NCBI GenBank assembly: GCA_036346375.1
Contig: CM070508.1
Location: 40,568,862-40,632,861, forward strand
Source: Guadua angustifolia
Lineage: Eukaryota > Streptophyta > Magnoliopsida > Poales > Poaceae
Length of the DNA stretch: 64,000 nucleotides
Reading direction: 5' to 3'
Position numbers and translations under genes: made by a program. The notes below the pieces were generated by a model. The model was not told the origin of the DNA, did no database searches, and saw only the letters and a program-made list of their open reading frames with translations. Position 1 is the first letter of the stretch; each line of letters begins with the position of its first letter. This document shows positions 56,533 to 64,000 of this stretch, piece by piece.

Positions 56533-57047
56533 CTCAGACTAGGTTGAGATTGCGCGCTACGTTGCGCTAAGCAAATTTCGGTCCAAATCCTATTGTTTTC
56601 GATTCAAATTATAAGAGGATTATCGAGGTATGGTGCAAACAAAGTTAATATCTACATCATACACGTGGACATGCATATATATTGAAAATTAACATTGACT
56701 AAACATGGACTGAGCGGTAGAAGGGCCTAATAAACATCTAAATTTCAACCAACTTAGTAAAACTGTAAAAGTAACTCGCTTTGCAAACTATTAGTAGGCC
56801 TATGGTGACAAAACTGACCTGATGCTTCATGGCGTGGAATTTCATGCTACTTCATCATATCAGCTTTAACTGAATTCTGTGAATAGAGAACATATTAGCT
56901 ATGTGTTTTATAAATTAGTTCGAAAACAAAGATGGCATGTGTAAAATAGAACATGAAAATCGTCCCCTTTATGCGATATAAACAAAAATAGAAAAGGTAA
57001 ATAACAGATGATGTTCTTATTGAGTAGCCTGAAAAGACATGACTCAC

Positions 57048-57135
57048 CCCATCTCCGATGGTAAACATTACAGCCATAGGGCTCGATAAAGAACATCTGA
57101 CAAGAAGTGGGTAAATATCCATTGCAAAATGGGTG
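57048..57135 (-). other. Exon-like 88-bp segment in CACTA-G, unrecognised
   Basis: Minus strand: acceptor CTTGTTGCAG, then CACCCATTTTGCAATGG, ending GGAGATGGG before donor GTGAGTC. Two of the three frames are open across it. No family recognised. Confidence 0.4.
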
Positions 57136-58325
57136 CTGCAACAAGTTAGTCGATCAAAGGAAACACCATCAGATAATCTTTTAGCCAAAAAAAGGAAAGA
57201 AAATACATCGCTCTAAGTTCTAACAACATCATCCTGAGTAACAAATCTCGGACTTTTATGCTACCTAAGTATATCTCAAAAATTAAGACAGATGAACCTA
57301 GTCTGTATATGTAGTTGTCGATACTATCCCCAATGTTCAATACTGGCCCGATGCTAAATGTAGATTTCAAAATGTTTTCCTCAGAGACAACAGGGACATA
57401 ATATCAAGGTGTTGCCACAGCTGCATTAACTGGACTTGAATAATAGTATAATACAATATTAAGATGATCAGAAACAATGTGAAATCATTAAAAAGTGCAA
57501 AATGCTAATTTTGGGTGTTCTATAACATAATCATTGCATCACAGGCAATAAGAATTTGGAAAATGAACGCTTTCTCCATCAACGTATCCAAAACATAATT
57601 CTCGTACACCATAACTAACAGGACATTAACACTACAATTGGAAATCCCATGATCAGATATTCTACGTGGCCTACACATAGCGTACCTCAATCACCTACAT
57701 AACTCAGATAGAGTAGTCCACAGAACTTGTCCCTATGATCAACCACTGTCCCGTGTTCCAACATTTTCATGAGACACGATAGCATCAAGTTTGGATCTCG
57801 ATAACAATGGAAACAACAACAACAGCTGAAAGTCTTTTTAACTAAATCGAAAATGCAGATGGGCAAAGAAAGTTTCTACATTACAAACAGCTGCAATGCA
57901 TTTACAATAATTTTTACCAACATTTTTCAACTAGTCATGATATTAATGGATCAGAGACTACAGTATATAGGGCACTGATAAACAAATCCAACAATTCACA
58001 TGTACAAAATAAAAAGTAGCAACCAAAAAGAACACTCACCTTCATAGCAAGTTATCAAAGACTACCATACATGGCACAAAAAAACACTCATCTACAAGGC
58101 AAGAAATCAATGAACTTAAGAGTTATTACATCTCTGTTGCTGTTCTAATATCTTTTGTAATACTCTCACCAAATCCTTTTTGAATTGCCAACACCAGAAT
58201 CAAATGATGATTGCAACTTCCAAGTGTTTATAGGATTAAACAGCACAAGTTTTAGAAAGTAGAAAGTCGTCCCACTAATTGGCTGTTGATCTTTAACACT
58301 GGGACCAAAGCTGCAAAAATAATAC

Positions 58326-58415
58326 CTTAGCTTGACGGAGTTCATATATCTCAAGGAATAGTTGTTTGGAAAGCTCTTCTAATGCCTGGACCTCTGCTTC
58401 GAAGATTTTGATATC
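58326..58415 (-). pseudogene. Captured exon of a GTG/COLD1 (GPHR-type) membrane protein
   Basis: The minus strand encodes IKIFEAEVQALEELSKQLFL followed by EIYELRQAK, then a donor GTATT; an AG acceptor lies just upstream. EVQALEELSKQLFLEIYEL is the highly conserved loop segment of plant GTG1/GTG2 and rice COLD1 proteins (Golgi pH regulator family, multi-pass membrane proteins tied to G-protein signalling). Animal GPR89 has a similar VDALEELSRQLFLE. Only this exon is recognisable; the exons on either side, including all membrane segments, are absent or unrecognised. It lies about 1 kb downstream, in the same orientation, of the kinase exons, so one minus-strand transcript could join both. A gene fragment, not a gene. 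Confidence 0.85.
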
Positions 58416-59217
58416 TTCAAGACAAAAATAGGGAATTAATACTTATCACCAACAAATTAAATTGCAGAGCCAACAACAAATGAAAAAACAATGAAAAAAT
58501 ATAAAAATAGCTCCATCTCCGGTCTACACACAATGCTTGAGATTTAAAAAGCAAGAAAAGCTGGAGGAGCTGCATGACCTTGCACGTCTCCCACAACACT
58601 AGAAACCTTAAATTCCAACCTCAAATCAATTGCACACCAAACACAAGCCTCTTTCTCCAACCTCACATCACGGATGGAACAACCATTCCGAGGTTTCGTC
58701 AAAGACCTTATCCACACAAAGCTCTAAAGCAAGAAAGGGAAGACAACGAGAAGCTACTGACTTTACAAGCTTCCCTCGAGAGAACAAACAATGAAAAAAC
58801 ACTAAGAATAGAAAACCGTGAAAAACTAGGTGAGCAGAGCCATGAAAAAAACTCGCCTTCACGCGTGCTTTGGAACGAGCGTTCAATGACTTCGGAGGAA
58901 TGCGATTTAGCTCTACCAAGACCGCAAACAATGAATCGGTCTACGAGGGTAACTTAGAAGCGACTTGATGCATTTCTAAAGTAGGACCATTGAAGGAACA
59001 AACGATTAGCTCTTGATGAACTAAAAGATCTTGCCATCTGGAGGGCGAAGGTCGAAGTATTGTCTTGATTACTCGTAACCTTCTAATTACTAAGTACCAT
59101 CAAAAGCTAAGAAGCTAAATGCTAGTTTTTCCAAGAAGGTCTATCGGCCGTGCAACATGTTAGAAAAACCGAACAATACAACAATGAAGGCAAACCTATA
59201 GTAACCAAGATACTTAC

Positions 59218-59266
59218 ATTTCATGTCGACGACAAGCAAATCGATAATGTTAAGGTTGCTGATTCT
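59218..59266 (-). other. Possible 49-bp exon in CACTA-G
   Basis: Minus strand: acceptor TAATTTCAG, 49 bp (one frame reads RISNLNIIDLLVVDM), then a consensus donor GTAAGTATC. It lies between the kinase and GTG exons. Short length makes it uncertain. Confidence 0.3.
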
Positions 59267-59448
59267 CTGAAATTACAGTACAACTATGTTTATTTCAATA
59301 AATATTTCACAATTTAATAACACACAAGTCAATGTTAAAGGGATCTCCTGTTCCAAAATCATGTACCAAAATGAACAGCAATTGTGCATTTTGTACCAAC
59401 CAGACACCACGCATCCATTTTGTATGAAAAGCATTACGTGCAGATTAC

Positions 59449-59666
59449 CTTGTGCAATGGATGAGCCTTAATTTGTAGGAACTTGAACTCCATGTAGTTT
59501 GGATTCATGCACTTAATCTCTTCCCTTGTTGGAGTACCCAAAACCTGCAAGGCACTATGGTGAGCATGCCATTGTCGAGAATACAGATCGCAAGAGAAAG
59601 CAGTTTAAGATGTCATAAAAATTTCACCTTGATAATCTCAACCAGTTGATCAACTCCACTTTCCCC
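59449..59666 (-). pseudogene. Two captured exons of a GSK3/SHAGGY-like protein kinase
   Basis: The first exon (59666-59628, minus strand) encodes GESGVDQLVEIIK and ends at a GTGAAA donor. An 83-bp intron follows. The second exon (59544-59449) is exactly 96 bp between a TGCAG acceptor and a GTAATC donor and encodes VLGTPTREEIKCMNPNY, then MEFKFLQIKAHPLHK. These are adjacent exons in the C-lobe of plant SK/BIN2-type kinases, where the sequence is near-invariant. Against the usual plant sequence I see T to M, P to L and W to L. The 5' end of the first exon is replaced by a small duplication (CATATGAGTACTCC). The kinase active site is not included, so this is a fragment. Confidence 0.9.
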
Positions 59667-60321
59667 ATATGAGTACTCCATATCATCGAAATATGTAGTA
59701 GAAAACATATGAGTACTCCATTAAACAAAAAGGCACAACAATGTGATAAGATACAATAATAAGAGGCAATCGAAGGCATGATTTATTGCATGACTGGGAA
59801 AATATATTCTGACTTCAACAACTACGAAGAGCAAATGGATATATGGCAGAACTAATTAGCTAAAAAACCTTCTGCAAAAAATAAATGTAGTATTGTGGTG
59901 GAATAGAATTTAGATTCATTGATCCTGAAACAAGACCATACTTTATTCTTAACAGAGAAACTATTACCTCCCAAGAGTCTACTTCCATATATAATAATTA
60001 ACACATTCTTGCTAACTCTTTCTAAAAATATACAACTACCAGGATAAGTTCATATGGAGCACAACCAAATTATTGGTGATAACTTGTTAATTTCACTAAT
60101 AAATCATGTACAGATAAGAAATCCTTGAATTCAACCGAACCAATTATAAGATATAACATAACAAGAACACCAATTCAGCACATTAATAGATATTTATTAA
60201 CAAGTGCACAATGGATCAAGAACAGCCGCAATTCAGCAAAGAATTAGTAGATGCTCATGCTCGATGTATCACAAACCAAGAACCAATAAGAAGCAAGGAA
60301 GATGAGGCGGCTCACACTGCA

Positions 60322-60614
60322 TTACACGACTCTGGCGGGACGGCGTGTACCACCGCCTAGCCTCCTCGTTGATGATGTTTGTAGGGTGGTGTAGCAGGCG
60401 TGAATCGGGGCGAGATGGGCTCGGCGAGCAACGAGGTGAGGATGTTGGCGTGTAGCGCCCGGTGGCGGGAGCGGGGCGAGTGGCGGCGGCGCTGCGTGGG
60501 GACAGCGGCAGCCTTGGCGCGGACGGCCGATGCGGACAGCCGAGGCGGGCGTAAAAGGAACGGCCGAGGCGGAAGGCCGACGGCCGAGACGTCGCGGTCT
60601 GCCGGCGGAGGCAT
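60322..60614 (-). other. GC-rich, first-exon-like segment in CACTA-G
   Basis: A sharp GC-rich island in AT-rich surroundings. The minus strand has an ATG at about 60614 (MPPPADRDVSAVGLPPRP) with an open frame of 85 codons, Pro/Arg/Ala-rich and without a domain. It directly precedes, in minus orientation, the intron-like region before the kinase exons, so it could be a captured promoter and first exon. Confidence 0.4.
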
Positions 60615-60639
60615 GTAGGGTTACGCCTTTTTGGGTGGA

Positions 60640-60981
60640 CTTTTGGGACAGCTGCATTTTCCTCGGCCTATACCGAGAAAACACAGAGCTGTCGCCACTT
60701 ATCTTATTTTCATCGATCTAGACCGATGATAATATCTACGACATACCACGTGTTCTATTTTTATCGATCCAGACCGACGAAAATTGACAAAAAAAATTTG
60801 GAATTTCCCAGGCACGATAACTCAATTATTTTCGTTGGTCTTGTGATGCATACCGACGAAAATAAACGTAATTTTGTTGGTTCCCTCCTGGCCGACGAAA
60901 ATACTCAGTTATTTACATCGGCTTTTTTTCAGCCAATGAAAAAAATATGGGCCGACGAAAATAATGTCGATTCCTGTAGTG
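60640..60981 (-). repeat. CACTA-H: terminus of another CACTA element inside CACTA-G
   Basis: The minus strand starts CACTACAGGAATCGAC at 60981, followed by TTTTCGTCGGC and GCCGACGAAAATA boxes in alternating orientation. Terminus and boxes resemble those of CACTA-2 (CACTACAGGAATCC, TTTACGTCGGC), so the two are of related families. No matching opposite end is found between 55093 and 60640. Confidence 0.8.
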
Positions 60982-61256
60982 TCTGCAGAAGCATGGAGGA
61001 GATTTTAGAAACGAACTTAAACAGAGTAACGGCAAATCATCGTTCTAAATCTGAACAACAACAAATTACAGTTTGTACACTTTAGTTTGAGCAAGAGATA
61101 AATAATCACAACAAAAATTTCATTCTACAGCAAAATCCTACAGTTCATACTCAGGTAGTAGGCCTAAGGCGCGTATCCAACGGAAGTAAGCTTAATACAA
61201 AAAATCAGGGGAAAATTCGGGAGATTTTGCGTGAGAAGGTGAATGACTTACGAAAC

Positions 61257-61487
61257 TACGGAAGTAGGTGTGTTCAGGCTCTTCGGGGACTGCAGCGACC
61301 AGAACTGCTAATGGGTCTCTGGCAGAAGCGGCTGCAGCGTGCAGGCGCCCGTCCACCACGCAGATAGTGAAAGATTAATCCACCACTTGCCACTCGAGAG
61401 GCGCCGAGAACAACAGGTCATCGCGCCGCTCCCTTGTGGCTGGGAACACGCTGTCAGGAGCGCCGGCCGCTAGTAGGGTGCGCTAGC
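61257..61487 (-). other. Exon-like segment near the right end of CACTA-G, unrecognised
   Basis: A minus-strand frame reads APDSVFPATRERRDDLLFSA, PLEWQVVD, one stop, then SFTICVVDGRLHAAAASARD, PLAVLVAAVPEEPEHTYFRS and ends at a strong donor GTAAGT near 61250. GC-rich, protein-like, with a single stop in about 75 codons. It would be the first exon of a minus-strand transcript of CACTA-G. Family unknown. Confidence 0.45.
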
Positions 61488-61659
61488 GCTGGCCCCTGGC
61501 CGGAGGTGGAGGCGAAGGTGGTAGAAAAAACACGATGGGTGCTCAGGCCGAGCAAGCGGCCCGCACATCGCAGGCGTAGAATAGGGACAGGAACTCAGGA
61601 GAAGAAGAACATGGGTTGCATGGGCTGGGCTGAATCTACAGGATTTGTCCGATAAATGT

Positions 61660-61981
61660 CATGACCCATATGTAGACTTATTGCCACGTAAAAAGAAATC
61701 GTGGCTATAAAATTAAAAATCGCCACAAAATAAAATATTATAGCAACAAAATTTACCCGTGGCAATAAAATCTTATTCAATGCAACGATTTTATTTTTTG
61801 TTGCAATATGACCAACCTTTTACCATGATAGTTAACAATATCGCAATGCACAGTAATTCGTGGTAATATATTGGACGAATCGCCACAATTTTCCAAATCG
61901 AGGCAATAACACCACTTTAATGCAATAGAATTTATGGTGTTGTAAAAAGTTTTGTGGCAAAAGCCCGGATTTCTAGTAGTG
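61660..61981. repeat. CACTA-G right subterminal and terminal repeats
   Basis: Boxes such as ATTGCCACG, GTTGCAATA, CGTGGCAATAAA and GTGGCAAAAGCCCGG run up to TAGTAGTG at 61981. They mirror the left end. Confidence 0.85.
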
Positions 61982-62560
61982 CGGAGTCCGAAATTCGTGG
62001 GGATACGGCGGTGCGGTGGCATTCTGTTTGCATACGGTGATGGCTACATGGAAGGATCACAACTGTCCACATGGCGCTCATCGATGAAGCCACATCGCGC
62101 AAACCACTCGAGTTGAACTCAACTGTCGGATTGAAATCTGACACATTAACTGTGGGCTAGGGTTTCAGGAAAACAGGATACGTGGCTGGTGGCGACAGGC
62201 TGCAGCTAGGCCGAGTGGCGCAGGAGATGAGGTGGCCTCATTTGGTCTCGGCCCATTACTATATATGTAGCTTTTGAAATCTCTTCCGAATAAAACAATT
62301 CCCAAAATTTAATAAAGACAATTAAAATAGAAAATATACCTAAAAAATTCTAGAAAAATTCTAGAAAATATTTAATGGCATTTGGAACTCAAATAAAATA
62401 TTTCCATCAAATCTTTATTTAAACTTTCTAGATGTTTAATCAACTTTTAATAAAGGCCTTAATTGAAAGAAATGTATAATAAATCAATTAAATTCCAGAA
62501 AATTCAAAAATTGTAACATGCATATTAAGTTTAAGAAATACAAAACATTGGGATGATACA

Positions 62561-64000
62561 GTTTGTTAGAAAGAAAGATGGAAGCTTAAGGATGTGCATG
62601 GATTATCGTGCAGTTAATGAAGTAACGATTAAGAATAAGCATCCGCTACCCAAGATTGATTATTTGTTTGATAAGTTAAAAGGAGCCAAAGTTTTCATAA
62701 GATTGTGTTTTCTATGTGATATGGACATTATGAGTTTACGGTCAGGTCTTTTAGATTGACCAATGCTCTTGCATATTTCATGAACATGATGAATAAAGTT
62801 TTCATAAAATATTTAGACAAGTTTGTTGTTGTGTTCATTAATTACATTCTTGTTTACTCCAAGTTAGAGGAAGAGTATACAGAACATTTGAGATTAGTCC
62901 TTGAAAAGCTATGAGAACAATAGTTGTATGCTATGTTTAGTAAGTGTGATTTTTAGAAAGTGAGTTGAATTTGTTGGACATGTGATGACTGCTAAAGGTA
63001 TTGTTGTAGATCTAAGCAAAGTGGAAATAGTATTGCATTGGGGTAAACCGAAGTTGGTTACCCAGATTCGCAATTTTCTGGAGATGGTTGGATATTATCG
63101 TTGATTTATTGAAGGTTTTTTGACAATTGTTAGACTGCTTACGCAGTTGTTGAAAAAGAAAAAGAAGTTTGCACGGACACCAGAGTGCAAAAGGAGTTTT
63201 AAGGATCTAAAGAAGCGTCTGATGACAGCACCAGTGTTAGTGTTGCTAGATGTTTAGAGTAGCTTTGACATTTGTTGTGATGCTTCTAGATAAGGACTTG
63301 GATGCATATTGATGCAGAATGACAGAGTTGTTGCATATGTATCGAGGCAATTAAGGACGCATAAGGAGAATTACCAAACACATGATTTGGAGTTAGCTGC
63401 TATAGTGCACGCTTTAAAGTTGTGGCGTCGTTACCTCATTTGAAATAGATGTGAGATATATATGGACCAAAAGAGTTTAAAGTATATATTTACTCAGTCA
63501 GATCTTAATATGAGACAATGAAGATGGCTAGAGTTGATAAAAGATTACAATGTGGGAATTCACTATCGTCCAGGGAAGGCCAATGTGGTAGCCGATGCCT
63601 TGAGTCATAAGAGCCTTAGTGCTAATATGCTAGTGTTGTACGATCAATTGGAATTATGCAATGAATTTTACAAGCTGAAGCTAGAAATTGTTCTACAAGG
63701 ATTCTTAGCTTCGTTGGAAGTAAAGCCGCCTCTGGAAGATCAGATCAGAGAAGGTTAGAGGATGATGGAAAGATCAATAGAATCAAATCTAAGAAGGATA
63801 AAGGCTTAGCTAAGGATTTTGTGCTAGATGATCAAAATACTATGTGGTTCAAGGGTCGAATATGTGTACCTAACAAAAAGAAGGTTAAGCAATTAATTTT
63901 GGAGGAAGCTCATAATTCAAAGTATTCGATTCATCTTGGCAGTACTAAGATGTATCAGGATTTTAAGGAGAGATTTTGGTGGCCTAATATGAAGCGTGAA
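62561..64000 (+). pseudogene. gypsy-F RT, RNase H and integrase start
   Basis: RT resumes directly after solo-S (RKKDGSLRMCMDYRAVNEVT). A small deletion near 62700 removes the following RT segment. The active-site box reads VFINYILVYS near 62832, so both catalytic Asp of FIDDIL are lost. RNase H is recognisable (VVAYVSRQLRTHKENYQTHD, LELAAIVHALKLWRRYL, GKANVVADALS). The integrase zinc-finger region (HNSKYSIHLGSTKMYQDF, RFWWPNMKRE) reaches the window edge. Stops recur, including CGA to TGA at several places. Not functional. Confidence 0.9.

Larger units (their letters stand above)
55093..61981. mobile_element. CACTA-G: gene-capturing (Pack-type) CACTA element
   Basis: The left end starts CACTACTAGAATTTCGG at 55093 and the right end is its inverse at 61981 (minus strand CACTACTAGAAATCCGG), matching at about 23 of 25 positions. 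TSD CGG lies at 55090-55092 and 61982-61984. Subterminal GTTGCAAT/GTGGCAATA boxes fill both ends. No TNP2 or TNPA domain is seen inside. Instead, minus-strand exons of host-type genes are found, all with splice signals: a GSK3-like kinase (59449-59666), a GTG/COLD1 protein (58326-58415) and unrecognised pieces. The end of another CACTA (60640-60981) is embedded. 6889 bp. Confidence 0.9.
52427..62560 (-). repeat. solo-S: gypsy solo LTR, interrupted by CACTA-G
   Basis: The left end TATCAGGACCC corresponds to the TGTCGGGACCC end of gypsy-A and gypsy-B LTRs. The right end reads GGGATGATACA at 62560. The pieces 52427-55092 and 61985-62560 total about 3.2 kb, the size of the related LTRs. No internal region is present. 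Gypsy-F RT text stops at 52426 and resumes at 62561 in the same frame. The flanking 5-mers ATTCC and GTTTG look like a decayed duplication. A solo LTR forms by recombination between the two LTRs of an inserted element. Confidence 0.85.
49640..64000 (+). mobile_element. gypsy-F: decayed Tekay-type Ty3/gypsy element, runs off the window
   Basis: Plus-strand leader (from about 49645, matching the gypsy-B leader: TGTAGG, CTTAGATAG-like words, CTCTTGACTCTTCTTATTC), orf0, gag, protease remnant and RT are followed at 52427 by solo-S. RT, RNase H and integrase resume at 62561 and continue past 64000. The primer binding site and 5' LTR are absent; the solo LTR at 48624-49639 takes their place. It is related to gypsy-B throughout but carries many in-frame stops, so it is older or was decayed more strongly. 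Confidence 0.85.

Noticed and set aside
57627..57650. AACACTACAATTGG as the missing left end of CACTA-H
   Set aside because: Only the first seven bases fit. It lacks the GGAATC continuation, subterminal boxes and the expected TCT flank.
58574..58957. 127-codon plus-strand frame in CACTA-G, Lys/Glu-rich in the middle
   Set aside because: It runs opposite to all recognised captured exons, has no splice or domain evidence, and the composition alone could keep it open. It is left unannotated but not excluded.
59449..59666. A functional GSK3-like kinase gene
   Set aside because: Only two C-lobe exons are present, with changes at near-invariant residues and a broken exon edge, inside a transposon with its own target duplication.

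Overview
This window is plant nuclear DNA, almost certainly from a grass (Poaceae). The evidence is a BARE/Angela-type copia element, Tekay-type gypsy elements with a RIRE3/RIRE8-like layout, SIRE-type copia sequence, and CACTA elements with GTCGGC-type subterminal repeats. The species cannot be told from the sequence. I see no complete host gene, no tRNA or rRNA gene and no CRISPR array. Essentially all of the 64 kb is a nest of transposable elements inserted into one another. I read boundaries and target site duplications (TSDs) by eye.

Left part (1-22 kb). A CACTA element (here CACTA-1, plus strand, start outside the window) ends at 9515 and is inserted in the reverse transcriptase (RT) of a minus-strand SIRE/Maximus-type copia element (copia-C, 9519 to about 22040). 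The integrase region of copia-C is split by a complete plus-strand BARE/Angela/RIRE1-type copia element (copia-D, 10873-19259), with 1.54-kb LTRs, a primer binding site, a polypurine tract and TSD GAAAC.

Middle part (22-47.7 kb). A minus-strand Tekay-type gypsy element (gypsy-B, 22044-47671) carries an extra ORF (orf0), gag, protease, RT, RNase H and integrase. Its RT is split by a second minus-strand element with related LTRs (gypsy-A, 23503-39862, TSD CTCAG). Gypsy-A shows only a divergent, zinc-knuckle-rich gag. Gypsy-A was in turn invaded by CACTA-2 (25553-34825, minus strand). A deletion later removed the left end of CACTA-2 and about 1 kb of the adjoining LTR. A 1.58-kb hAT element with a perfect 8-bp TSD (44981-46557) sits in the 5' LTR of gypsy-B.

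Right part (47.7-64 kb). After an unassigned 0.95-kb stretch and a probable SIRE-type solo LTR comes a heavily decayed plus-strand Tekay-type element (gypsy-F, 49640 to beyond 64000). Its RT is split by a minus-strand gypsy solo LTR (solo-S, 52427-62560). That LTR was invaded by another CACTA-type element (CACTA-G, 55093-61981, TSD CGG). CACTA-G has no recognisable transposase. Instead it carries splice-bounded host exons, all on the minus strand: two consecutive exons of a GSK3/SHAGGY-like kinase, one exon of a GTG/COLD1 (GPHR-family) membrane protein, and several exon-like pieces I cannot name. The end of a fourth CACTA (CACTA-H) also lies inside it. This gene-capturing composite is the most interesting object in the window.

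Relative order of events: gypsy-B, then gypsy-A, then CACTA-2, then the deletion; copia-C, then copia-D and CACTA-1 independently; gypsy-F, then solo-S, then CACTA-G. None of the autonomous elements looks intact. Copia-D and CACTA-1 are broken mainly by small indels. The orf0 and much of the gag and pol of gypsy-F are broken mainly by substitutions that create stop codons.
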